Shown in pieces: positions 34,189 to 41,949 of a stretch of DNA of 64,000 nt. The DNA is from Rhodocyclales bacterium. Its GTDB lineage: Bacteria; Pseudomonadota; Gammaproteobacteria; Burkholderiales; Rhodocyclaceae. Each line of letters starts with the position of its first letter. Position 1 is the stretch's first letter. The notes under the pieces are model-generated. The model had not been told where the DNA came from and ran no database searches. It saw nothing but the letters and a program-made list of their open reading frames with translations. The stretch lies in assembly GCA_028292505.1 (NCBI GenBank), contig JAQGMF010000010.1:186001-250000 (forward strand). The letters run 5' to 3'. The position numbers were made by a program, and so were the translations under genes.

Positions 34189-35733
34189 TCAGCCGAGGAA
34201 GAGCTTGTAGGCGGGATTGTTCGTTTCCTCGACGCAGTCGTATCCCACCCGCTGCAGGAACGCCTCGAAATCCACCCACTCCTGCGGCGGCACTTGCATG
34301 CCAACCAGCACACGGCCGAAATCGGCGCCGTGGTTGCGGTAGTGGAACAGGCTGATATTCCAATTGGATTGCAGGTTCTCCAGGAATTTGAGCAAGGCGC
34401 CGGGACGCTCGGGAAACATGAAGCGGTAGATGTGTTCGTTGTCGGCTGTCTGCGCGCGGCCACCCACCATGTAACGCACATGCGACTTGGCCATTTCGTC
34501 ATCGGTCAAATCGATCGCGGGTAGTCCCTGCGATGCAAGCTGCTCGACCAATCGCGTGGCATCGCTGCGTGTCTGAATCGCAACGCCGACAAAGATGTGG
34601 GCCTGCTTCTCGTCGGAGAGGCGGTAGTTGAACTCGGTGATGTTGCGCCCACCCAGCTGCGCGCAGAAGCTCTTGAAGCTGCCGGGCTCTTCGGGAATGG
34701 TCACGGCCAGCACGGCTTCGCGCTGTTCGCCCATCTCGGCACGCTCGGCGACAAAACGCAGGCGATCGAAATTCATGTTAGCGCCACTGGCGACCGCCAC
34801 GACCGTTCTACCTTGCGCGCCTTCGCGTGCGAGCCAGGCCTTGGCACCGGCCAGCGCCAAGGCGCCCGCCGGTTCGAGGATGGAGCGGGTGTCTTCGAAG
34901 ACGTCCTTGATGGCGGCACAGATCGCTTCATTGTCGACGCAGATTATTTCATCAACATATTTCTGACAGAGGCGGAATGTCTCTTCGCCCACCAGTTTTA
35001 CCGCAGCGCCATCGGCGAACAGGCCGACATGCGTAAGACGCACGCGTTCGCCCTTGGCAAGGGATTGTGCCATGGCATTGGCATCGACGGCTTCGACGCC
35101 GATCAGCTTGGTCTGTGGACGCACGCGCTTGATATAAGCGGCCACGCCGGCAAGCAAGCCACCACCACCGACGCAACAGAAAATGGCATCGATGTGGCCA
35201 GGATATTGATGCGCGATCTCCATACCGATGGTGCCTTGCCCGGCTATGACATCGGGATCGTCGTAAGGATGGACGAAGGTCATGCCTTCGCGGGCTTCCA
35301 GCGCCAGCGCGTGTGTGTAAGCCTCGTCATAGGATTCGCCGAACAGCACGGCCTCGCCGCCGCGCGCGCGCACTGCGTCGACCTTGATGGCAGGTGTCGT
35401 TGTCGGCATGACGATGACGGCGCGCACGCCCATCTTTTGCGCCGACAGCGCCACGCCCTGCGCATGGTTGCCGGCAGAGGCGCAGATCACGCCACGCGCC
35501 AGTTGCTCTGGCGAGAGTTTGGCCATCTTGTTGTAGGCGCCGCGCAGCTTGAAGGAGAACACCGGCTGCATGTCTTCGCGCTTGAGGTAGATGCGGTTGT
35601 CGAGGCGATGCGACAGGTTGGCCGCGAAGTCGAGCGGCGACTCTATGGCAACGTCATAGACACGAGCATTGAGAATGCGAACGAGGTAGTCGTCGTCAGG
35701 CACAGCGGAATTTGAAGTGGCGGAAGGATGCAC
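34189..35733 (-). CDS. ilvA: Threonine ammonia-lyase, biosynthetic
   Basis: PLP-dependent deamination of threonine to 2-oxobutanoate, the first step towards isoleucine. A 514-residue long form. The PLP Lys62 is in FSFKLRGAYNK; the phosphate loop is CVGGGGLLAGVAAYI; SAGNHAQGVALSA and GTIGMEIA are also present. Two ACT-like regulatory domains occupy about residues 335-510 (VLAVTIPEEPGSFKSFCAQLGGRNITEF and FMFPERPGALLKFLENL), consistent with isoleucine inhibition. No leader peptide or attenuator is evident. The gene is single. Confidence 0.96.
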   Translation of the reverse strand: MHPSATSNSAVPDDDYLVRILNARVYDVAIESPLDFAANLSHRLDNRIYLKREDMQPVFSFKLRGAYNKMAKLSPEQLARGVICASAGNHAQGVALSAQKMGVRAVIVMPTTTPAIKVDAVRARGGEAVLFGESYDEAYTHALALEAREGMTFVHPYDDPDVIAGQGTIGMEIAHQYPGHIDAIFCCVGGGGLLAGVAAYIKRVRPQTKLIGVEAVDANAMAQSLAKGERVRLTHVGLFADGAAVKLVGEETFRLCQKYVDEIICVDNEAICAAIKDVFEDTRSILEPAGALALAGAKAWLAREGAQGRTVVAVASGANMNFDRLRFVAERAEMGEQREAVLAVTIPEEPGSFKSFCAQLGGRNITEFNYRLSDEKQAHIFVGVAIQTRSDATRLVEQLASQGLPAIDLTDDEMAKSHVRYMVGGRAQTADNEHIYRFMFPERPGALLKFLENLQSNWNISLFHYRNHGADFGRVLVGMQVPPQEWVDFEAFLQRVGYDCVEETNNPAYKLFLG

Positions 35734-35843
35734 GGAGCGCGAGCTTGCTGAAAGAATGGCCGATTATCCGTTCGCAATGCCGCTGCAGGCAATGTTGGCA
35801 ATAAAAAAGGGCCGCGTCGCTTAATGCTCTTACTTTCGGATTC

Positions 35844-35922
35844 GTCATTCCCGCGAAAGCGGGAATCCACCCGGTGGCATAGACCTCACGTTAAAGTGGA
35901 TTCCCGCTTTCGCGGGAATGAC
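35844..35922. repeat. Inverted repeat with perfect 27-bp arms (GTCATTCCCGC family)
   Basis: Arms 35844-35870 and 35896-35922 are perfect reverse complements with the GTCATTCCCGC outer sequence, and each arm itself contains a smaller palindrome. It is a doubled form of the repeats at 2238 and 14070. It lies between ilvA and amtB; the surrounding 35734-36023 has no gene. Confidence 0.85.
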
Positions 35923-35955
35923 GAGAATTAGGCTGTCGAGTATGTAGTTCCCATG

Positions 35956-36005
35956 AAAAAGGGCGCCCCGCAGGGCGCCCTTGAAGGGTCCGCCGTAGCG
36001 GACCC
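35956..36005 (-). terminator. Terminator of the torF-glnK-amtB operon
   Basis: On the minus strand, a 9-bp stem (AAGGGCGCC with GGCGCCCTT) is followed by five T. A second hairpin (GGGTCCGC with GCGGACCC, 35986-36005) lies immediately before it. Both follow the amtB stop codon. Confidence 0.88.
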
Positions 36006-36023
36006 TGTAGTGATGCAACAGTC

Positions 36024-37535
36024 TTAGTAGTGGTAGGCCGATTCGCCGTGGCTGGAGATATCCAGACCTTCGCGCTCTTCGTCCTCAGGCACACGCAGAC
36101 CGATGAACATGTTGACCAGCCAGAAGGCGATGATGGCGACGACACCCGAGATGAGGATCGTCATGCCGATGCCGGTAGCCTGGATGATGAGCTGATCGAA
36201 GATCGAGTAGCCATCGGCAACCTTGTTAGCCACGTAGTCCCAGACACCCGTACCGCCCAGCGATGGGGAAGCGAACACACCGGTCATCAGAGCACCGAGG
36301 ATACCGCCCACGCCGTGGACACCGAAGACGTCGAGTGCATCATCTGCACCGAGCAGCTTCTTGAGGCCATTGACACCCCACAGGCAAACTACGCCAGCCA
36401 GCAGACCAATTACGAGGCCACCGACCACACCGACGAAACCGGCGGCAGGCGTAATCGCAACCAGACCAGCCACGGCGCCCGATGCGGCACCCAGCATGGA
36501 AGGCTTGCCCTTGATGAGCCATTCAGCTAGCAACCAGGACAGTGCCGCAGCCGCGGTAGCGATCCAGGTATTGACGAAGGCCAGTGCGGCCGTGCCGTTG
36601 GCTTCGAGCGCCGAGCCGGCGTTGAAACCGAACCAGCCTACCCACAGCAGCGAAGCGCCGATCATGGTGAGCGTCAGGCTGTGCGGAGCGAAGGACTCCT
36701 TGCCCAGACCCACACGTTTGCCAACCATGAAGGCACCGACCAGACCGGCGACAGCGGCGTTGATATGCACAACGGTGCCGCCCGCGAAGTCGAGGGCGCC
36801 CTTGTTGAACATATAACCGGCCGTAGCGTTGAGCTTGGCTGCAGCGTCAGCACTCGTGTAGCCATCCGGACCCGCCCAGTACCAGACGATGTGTGCGATC
36901 GGGCAGTAGGCGAACGTGAACCAGATGACCGAGAACACCAACACAGCGGAGAACTTGATGCGTTCTGCGAAGGCGCCGAGCACCAGTGCAACGGTAATCG
37001 CGGCAAATGCGCCCTGGAAGGCAACATAGACCAGTTCGGATATGCCAACGCCCTTGGAGAAGGTCGCAGCAATCGAATCCGGCGTAACGCCCTTGAGGAA
37101 CAGTTTGTCGAAGCTACCGATGAACGGGTTGCCCTCGGTGAAGGCCAGCGAATAGCCGTAAACCATCCACAGCACGCTGATCAGCGAGAACACGACGAAG
37201 ACCTGGATCAGCACCGACAATGCGTTCTTGGTGCGCACAAGGCCACCGTAGAACAACGCCAGACCGGGCACCGACATCAGGATAACGAAGGCGCTTGCGA
37301 CGATCAGCCAGGCGTTGTCGCCTTTATTGATCGTATCGGCCGGCGCAGCAGCGGGGGCAGAAGCAGCGGCCGCAGCGGCGGCAGGTGCCGATGCATCAGC
37401 AGCAGGTGCGGCAGCAGCGGGTGCAGAGACGTCAGCAGCCGCGGCAGCAGCAGGCGCACTCGCATCCTCGGCGAAGACACCGCCAGACAGCGTGACAGCA
37501 AAAGCCGTCAACACAATGGCGAAGAGTTTTTTCAT
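36024..37535 (-). CDS. amtB: Ammonium transporter AmtB
   Basis: Inner-membrane trimeric ammonia channel. A signal peptide (KKLFAIVLTAFAVTLSGGVFAE) is followed by an unusual low-complexity Ala/Pro segment (about residues 23-70) before the first channel helix. Typical motifs follow: SALVLMSVPGLALFYGGLVR-like helix 1, WMVYGYSLAF, FAYCPIAHIVWYW, the first pore His region GGTVVHINAAVAGLVGA, and FGVHGVGGILGALMTGVFA. It is coupled to glnK 21 bases upstream. The Ala-rich insertion is an extended periplasmic N-terminus with no assigned role. Confidence 0.95.
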   Translation of the reverse strand: MKKLFAIVLTAFAVTLSGGVFAEDASAPAAAAAADVSAPAAAAPAADASAPAAAAAAASAPAAAPADTINKGDNAWLIVASAFVILMSVPGLALFYGGLVRTKNALSVLIQVFVVFSLISVLWMVYGYSLAFTEGNPFIGSFDKLFLKGVTPDSIAATFSKGVGISELVYVAFQGAFAAITVALVLGAFAERIKFSAVLVFSVIWFTFAYCPIAHIVWYWAGPDGYTSADAAAKLNATAGYMFNKGALDFAGGTVVHINAAVAGLVGAFMVGKRVGLGKESFAPHSLTLTMIGASLLWVGWFGFNAGSALEANGTAALAFVNTWIATAAAALSWLLAEWLIKGKPSMLGAASGAVAGLVAITPAAGFVGVVGGLVIGLLAGVVCLWGVNGLKKLLGADDALDVFGVHGVGGILGALMTGVFASPSLGGTGVWDYVANKVADGYSIFDQLIIQATGIGMTILISGVVAIIAFWLVNMFIGLRVPEDEEREGLDISSHGESAYHY

Positions 37536-37556
37536 TTTTTGAACTCCCTCAAATGA

Positions 37557-37937
<381 letters not shown>

Positions 37938-37945
37938 TTACTTGT

Positions 37946-38710
37946 TTAGAAAGTCTTGGTGACGTTCAGCACGACGCGATCCCCGCCCAGATTTTTGTTC
38001 ACGGAGTTGTTGTAAAACTCTTTGTGCGCCGTAGTCGTCGAGTAAGCTAGGCCAACAACTGCATAACCCAAGTCCTTTGTCACCCCGATTTTGTAGTCGG
38101 AATAAGCAGCGTTGTAGTTCTTCTTGACCTGTTGATGGCCTGCATGTGCCGTCAGGCCAAAACCGCCGCCCAAATCGAAGGTGCCATTGGCTTCGTAGTA
38201 GCCGGAGCCCTTGCTGCCATTGTTACCGAACAGGTTCTGCATGGCGCGCGAATACTTCAGCGAGATCCACTTGTAACCAACCGAGCTGTAGACTTCCAGC
38301 GTGCTCGGGTTATCGAATGAGTCCTTCCAGGCAGCGGTGTAGTTACCGGGGTAGTAGTAGTACAGGGTTCCTACGTCGATGCTGAAATCACCGAAGCTTT
38401 GACGATAGCCACCGTACAGGTCCATTTCGATACCAGCGCTGGCGCCGGTGCCCGTATCACCGATCCAGGTGATGCTGGAATTCCAGTTGCCGATGTAGAA
38501 GCCAGCGGGCAACGCGTAATCAAATCCGCCTTGGATGGCAGGACGATTATTCGATTGAGCGATACCGCGGTACAGGTATTCGCTGGTCAATGTCATATTG
38601 CCGGTCAAAGCGGCCGGCTCGGGTGCGGGTGCTGCAGGCGCATCTTCAGCAAATGCTGGAGCGATGCTCAGTACAGACAAAAGTGTTGCGGCGATCAGGG
38701 ACAAGCGCAT
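37946..38710 (-). CDS. TorF-family putative porin
   Basis: A 254-residue outer-membrane barrel protein. Signal peptide: RLSLIAATLLSVLSIAPAFAED. Beta-strand features include NMTLTSEYLYRGIAQSNNRPAIQGGFDYALPAGFYIGNWNSS, typical of the TorF/Gcw_chp family, and an aromatic C-terminal strand ending in Phe. The start at 38710 gives the signal peptide; the frame is open further. It is first in the operon with glnK and amtB, so it may help ammonium or nitrogen compounds cross the outer membrane, inferred from context only. Confidence 0.9.
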   Translation of the reverse strand: MRLSLIAATLLSVLSIAPAFAEDAPAAPAPEPAALTGNMTLTSEYLYRGIAQSNNRPAIQGGFDYALPAGFYIGNWNSSITWIGDTGTGASAGIEMDLYGGYRQSFGDFSIDVGTLYYYYPGNYTAAWKDSFDNPSTLEVYSSVGYKWISLKYSRAMQNLFGNNGSKGSGYYEANGTFDLGGGFGLTAHAGHQQVKKNYNAAYSDYKIGVTKDLGYAVVGLAYSTTTAHKEFYNNSVNKNLGGDRVVLNVTKTF

Positions 38711-38754
38711 TGTGGGCTCCTCAAGAAAGGGAAACAAAAAAGGCATGGGCTCTA

Positions 38755-38771
38755 AGCGGGATTCGTGCCAA
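38755..38771 (-). promoter_or_regulatory. Sigma-54 promoter of torF-glnK-amtB
   Basis: On the minus strand TTGGCACGAATCCCGCT matches the -24/-12 consensus (GG, ten bases, GC). It lies 45 bases before the torF start, which would leave a leader of about 35 bases. Sigma-54 dependence is the expected control for glnK-amtB. Confidence 0.85.
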
Positions 38772-38864
38772 TGCTTGAGGCACGATTTAAAGCGCGTGTT
38801 CACACGCTCTAATGCGTATCGGCGCGAATGTGGTGCATCAAAATTGCACTACGCACCAAGTCAA

Positions 38865-38881
38865 TGCACACATGTGGTGCG
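38865..38881 (-). promoter_or_regulatory. NtrC-like enhancer site
   Basis: TGCACACATGTGGTGCG matches the TGCACC-N5-GGTGCA type inverted repeat at 15 of 17 key positions. It is about 110 bases upstream of the sigma-54 promoter. Further GGTGC/GCACC half-sites at 38832, 38852 and 38910 suggest several tandem sites. Confidence 0.65.
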
Positions 38882-38973
38882 TCAGCTCGGGGCATGCAAT
38901 GGAGGCGATGCACCATGCTGTGCTAAATTTGATTTAGATAAGCTGTCCGCCTGAACGGCAAGAGGAAACCGGA

Positions 38974-39213
38974 ATGATCAATACCAAAATGCTTGACGAA
39001 CTGGGCGCCAAGTTCTCCGAAATGCTGGCGCACAGCCCGGCCAAGGACATCGAAAAGAATGCCAAGGCGGTCTTTGCAGGCATTTTTTCGCGCCTGGATT
39101 TGGTGACGCGGGAAGAGTTCGAAGTCCAGCGCGAGGTGCTCACGCGTACCCGCGAACGCCTCGCCCAGCTCGAAATACGGGTTGCGGAACTGGAAGCGCG
39201 CAAAGCGCCGTAA
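38974..39213 (+). CDS. ubiK: Ubiquinone biosynthesis accessory factor UbiK
   Basis: A 79-residue coiled-coil protein of the UbiK/YqiC (BMFP) family: MLDELGAKFSEMLAHSPAKDIEKNAKAVFAGIFSRLDLVTREEFEVQREVLTRTRERLAQLEIRVAELE. It assists the late cytoplasmic Ubi complex and binds lipids through its coiled coil. It is divergent from torF, and the comM gene follows, the usual betaproteobacterial order. Start ATG 38974 follows AGAGGAAA. Confidence 0.93.
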   Translation: MINTKMLDELGAKFSEMLAHSPAKDIEKNAKAVFAGIFSRLDLVTREEFEVQREVLTRTRERLAQLEIRVAELEARKAP

Positions 39214-39293
39214 CGCAAGCGCTTTGCGCATCTCCTCGCCCGGAAGGGCGCGTTCATCCCAATGGCTTGTCGCGCGCTGCTAGACTGCGGCGC

Positions 39294-39545
39294 ATGTCAC
39301 TCGCCCTGATCAAGAGCCGCGCACTGGCCGGCATGGATGCGCCAGAAGTCACCGTCGAAATACACCTTGGCAATGGACTGCCAGGTATCTCGCTGGTGGG
39401 GCTACCGGACACTGAAGTCAAAGAAGCGCGCGACCGCGTGCGTGCCGCGCTGGCAACGAGCCAATTCGATTTCCCGAACAAACGCATCACAGTCAATCTG
39501 GCGCCAGCCGATTTACCAAAATCTCTCACTCAAATAATTATTTGA
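39294..39545 (+). pseudogene. comM: comM (YifB/Mg-chelatase-like), 5' fragment truncated by island insertion
   Basis: Only the first ~77 codons are present: MSLALIKSRALAGMDAPEVTVEIHLGNGLPGISLVGLPDTEVKEARDRVRAALATSQFDFPNKRITVNLAPADLPK, then the island begins and the frame ends SLTQIII. The complete protein is normally about 500 residues with a AAA domain and supports natural transformation as a branch-migration helicase. The distal half is not in the window. comM is a known island insertion target in other bacteria. Confidence 0.9.
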
Positions 39546-39586
39546 GACTTGAAAGTGATATTTGAGACTTACATCGTTATTTGAGA
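39529..39586. repeat. Palindrome and spaced ATTTGAGA repeat array at the comM/island junction
   Basis: CTCAAATAATTATTTGAG (39529-39546) is a perfect 18-base palindrome. ATTTGAGACTT occurs at 39540-39550 and 39560-39570, and ATTTGAGA at 39579-39586, all in one orientation with 20- and 19-base spacing. The inverted half of the palindrome is a further copy. Arrays of near-20-base spacing at an element end are typical of transposase or recombinase binding sites. Confidence 0.75.
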
Positions 39587-39664
39587 TGCTGCGACGCTGG
39601 CCTGACATGCATTTTTCCCTACTCGCGCCTGCTGAACTGCTTGGTCGACGCGCCAACTTGCCTT

Positions 39665-40648
39665 TTAAATATCAAAAGACTGTATGTGGGTTAGCTTGTG
39701 CTGAACATCGTCACGAGTGCCTGGAACTCCTCGCTCTATGGACATGGGCGGACGCACGCTGATTGGAATCTTGCAAAGCCCAGTATGGAAGCGCAATCGT
39801 TCGAGTATGCCCATGGCATCCTCCGCTGCAAGGTTTATGTACGCCTGACGCAACAATCTGGGGGACATAGAAGATTGGCGTGTTGCTGTGTCATTGCGCC
39901 GCCATTCGTCAAAGATGGACCAGATTTCCCTAGGCGACAGGGAGCGTTCATCTGCTAATTGAGCGACTAAAGGGGCGGTTTTTCCTGGTGTAGTACCAAT
40001 CTTTCGGCGTCTGGCATCTCGATACAGTCTCCATTGATCGAGTAGATGGGTGGGCAACTGAATCGTGCGGGTGGCTGTAGTAAGAGTTACTTTCCCATTT
40101 GCCACGCGTGCCCCGATATCCATGGCACGCAACTGGACAAGCTCTGATGGTTTAAGAGTCCCCCAAAACACCAAATTGAACACAAAATGGGATCGACATT
40201 CTGCAGCGCTGCTGGGCTCCGCGTTTCCAAGCAGGATTTTCACTAACTCATCGTTCAGGAGCGGCGGCTCCCACTGGGGTGGTGAATCAGTGTATTCAGA
40301 GACATAAGCCGTAGGGAGTCGTGGTACCCAACCGATCCAGCCCTCTTCTAGTGCCCAATAGAAAAAAGACCTTGTAATCCGCTTAGCCTGTGAGGAACTA
40401 GTGCTCTTGAGCTTGGCTTTTCGCTTCGACTCAACTCCAGGTCGATCTTCTTCGAGTGCGGCAACATAGCTCCACCAATGCGAACGTTTAATGCTGGTGA
40501 GCGTTGTCACCTTGCGATGCGCAAGGTATTCGCCCAGCCGGCTTAGTTCCCCTTTGTAGGCCGCGCAAGTTGAAGCTGACAAACCACGATTGGATTGCAG
40601 CCAGCGAGAGGTAGCGTCTGCTATCGATAAGGTTTTATTTGTGCTCAT
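39665..40648 (-). CDS. Degenerate tyrosine-recombinase-like protein
   Basis: A 327-residue integrase-like protein. The N-terminal SAM-like core-binding domain is visible (SIADATSRWLQSNRGLSASTCAAYKGELSRLGEYLAHR), then a catalytic-domain-like part. The box I region reads FWGTLKPSELVQLRAMDI, with Lys in place of the usual catalytic Arg. The box II region reads MSPRLLRQAYINLAAEDAMG, lacking the His residues. No clear catalytic Tyr with its LGH context is seen near the end. It may have lost recombinase activity or act as a binding partner at the repeat array. A palindrome AAATTAT-GTCT-ATAATTT (40654-40671) lies just upstream of its start. Confidence 0.65.
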   Translation of the reverse strand: MSTNKTLSIADATSRWLQSNRGLSASTCAAYKGELSRLGEYLAHRKVTTLTSIKRSHWWSYVAALEEDRPGVESKRKAKLKSTSSSQAKRITRSFFYWALEEGWIGWVPRLPTAYVSEYTDSPPQWEPPLLNDELVKILLGNAEPSSAAECRSHFVFNLVFWGTLKPSELVQLRAMDIGARVANGKVTLTTATRTIQLPTHLLDQWRLYRDARRRKIGTTPGKTAPLVAQLADERSLSPREIWSIFDEWRRNDTATRQSSMSPRLLRQAYINLAAEDAMGILERLRFHTGLCKIPISVRPPMSIERGVPGTRDDVQHKLTHIQSFDI

Positions 40649-40653
40649 TTCTA

Positions 40654-40671
40654 AAATTATGTCTATAATTT
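40654..40671. promoter_or_regulatory. Palindrome in the divergent integrase-like/ABC-3C region
   Basis: AAATTAT and ATAATTT flank GTCT. It lies 6 bases before the integrase-like start codon on the minus strand and about 100 bases before the ABC-3C operon. It could be an operator or contain a promoter for either side. Confidence 0.45.
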
Positions 40672-40772
40672 GAAAAAAAGCAACGAATGTATTTGCCCTA
40701 AAATGCGGTGGGCCGCAGAGGTGAAAAGGTCTCGGATTGAATAGCCCACAGCGGGCGTAAATAGAGGGGTGT

Positions 40773-41690
40773 ATGAAATCAGGTGACGCGTTGTATCAGA
40801 TAGAGCTTCGAGTGCGTCTTGAGTCACTCACTGGTTTTGTTTTTCAGGACTTCATCGAACGTCTCCACTACAAACGCTATACCGCCGATCGATTTACCAA
40901 TTTACGTCCTGTGCGAGATGGAGGATGCGATGGATTGGTCGAGAACGTGCCGGAGCCTTTCGCCATCGCAGCGTATGGCCCTGATCAGCACGTTCTGAGG
41001 AAATTTAAGCGGAAGGCCACTGAGGACCATTCACTTTATAAGAGCAACTGGCAGAAGCGCTGCCCGGCATGGCGTCTCTACATCAACTGCGAACCATCGC
41101 CTGAACAACTGAATCACATCCATGCGTTGGGTAAACACACCAGTCTTTGGGGTACGACGCGCCTGCTCAACATGATCGAAGAACTAGATTGGCCTCAAAA
41201 ATACGCCCTTTGCAAATTTTTGGGTATCGAAGAAGCTCTCTTGGGACGCGACATAATTCGACATTTACTGGACGATCTACTAAGCGGGCGTGTGCAGCAC
41301 GACAATATTGAAAGCCGCTTAGCCGCGCCCGACATACAAGCCAAGATTGAGCTTAACTACGCCCCAGAGGATTGGCTGGATGTGGCAAAGCACGCACAAT
41401 TAACGGTGCAACCACAAATTGAAGTAAGTGATGCCCTCGCGGCTTATAGCGATGCCGAACTAACTGTTATTTATAATCGGTTGACCGATGACTTTGGCGA
41501 AACGCAATTTGTCGCTGGCTTCGGCAACAGAATGCGAGCCCTTCAATGGAAGTATCAGGAAAAATATAATGCGTCCCAAGATGATTTTATCCGACTGTAT
41601 ATCGATGCGTTCCTAGCTTATGTCTTCCACAGGTGCCTGATAGGAACTGACCCTAAGAAAGGAGAGGGCCATGTCACTCCTGCACCCTGA
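40773..41690 (+). CDS. ABC-three-component system protein with nuclease-like N-terminus
   Basis: A 305-residue first component of an ABC-3C conflict system. The N-terminus (FVFQDFIERLHYKRYTADRFTNLRPVRDGGCDGLVENVPEPFAIAAYGP) has the layout of the restriction-endonuclease-like domain found in this component, with DGGCDG at 49-54, but the usual Gln-Cys-Tyr metal-site region reads AAYGP and no clear catalytic Lys is seen. The remaining part is helical. It overlaps the next gene by 20 bases. In described ABC-3C systems the effector is controlled by the SMC-like ATPase encoded downstream. Confidence 0.78.
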   Translation: MKSGDALYQIELRVRLESLTGFVFQDFIERLHYKRYTADRFTNLRPVRDGGCDGLVENVPEPFAIAAYGPDQHVLRKFKRKATEDHSLYKSNWQKRCPAWRLYINCEPSPEQLNHIHALGKHTSLWGTTRLLNMIEELDWPQKYALCKFLGIEEALLGRDIIRHLLDDLLSGRVQHDNIESRLAAPDIQAKIELNYAPEDWLDVAKHAQLTVQPQIEVSDALAAYSDAELTVIYNRLTDDFGETQFVAGFGNRMRALQWKYQEKYNASQDDFIRLYIDAFLAYVFHRCLIGTDPKKGEGHVTPAP

Positions 41691-41946
41691 GTCGGATCTT
41701 TCGATGAGTGTTTTGGCCATGGGCGCTTCAGTTATTCAAGCGTTGATCGAGTGCCAACGCCCTGTACTGGTGGACGATTTACAAAAAATATTCGTTCGGC
41801 ATGATTACAGGCGTACATACGCGTCATTTGTCGCAACCTTAGAGTTTTTATTTGTGCTGGGTGTAATCAATCACGTTGGCTACCGCATTTCTTTGGCATT
41901 GCCGTCTTCTGGGAAAACCGGTGATCTGTTCGACGGTATGAGGTAA
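41671..41946 (+). CDS. ABC-three-component system middle component
   Basis: A 91-residue winged-helix-like small protein (SVLAMGASVIQALIECQRPVLVDDLQKIFVRHDYRRTYASFVATLEFLFVLGVINHVGYRISLAL). Size and position between the nuclease-like gene and the DUF2326 ATPase gene match the middle component of ABC-3C systems. AGGAGAGG precedes the ATG at 41671, inside the end of the previous gene. It likely bridges effector and ATPase. Confidence 0.75.
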   Translation: MSLLHPESDLSMSVLAMGASVIQALIECQRPVLVDDLQKIFVRHDYRRTYASFVATLEFLFVLGVINHVGYRISLALPSSGKTGDLFDGMR

Positions 41947-41949
41947 AAA

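Noticed and set aside
34597-35715. 372-codon open frame opposite ilvA
   Set aside because: Antisense shadow of a strongly conserved gene.
36681-37556. Open frame opposite amtB with Ser/Gly/Arg repeats
   Set aside because: It mirrors the GC-rich Ala/Pro segment and codes for nothing recognisable.
39529-39586. CRISPR array
   Set aside because: The repeated unit is only 8-11 bases with 8-9 base spacers, far below CRISPR repeat and spacer lengths, and no cas genes are present.
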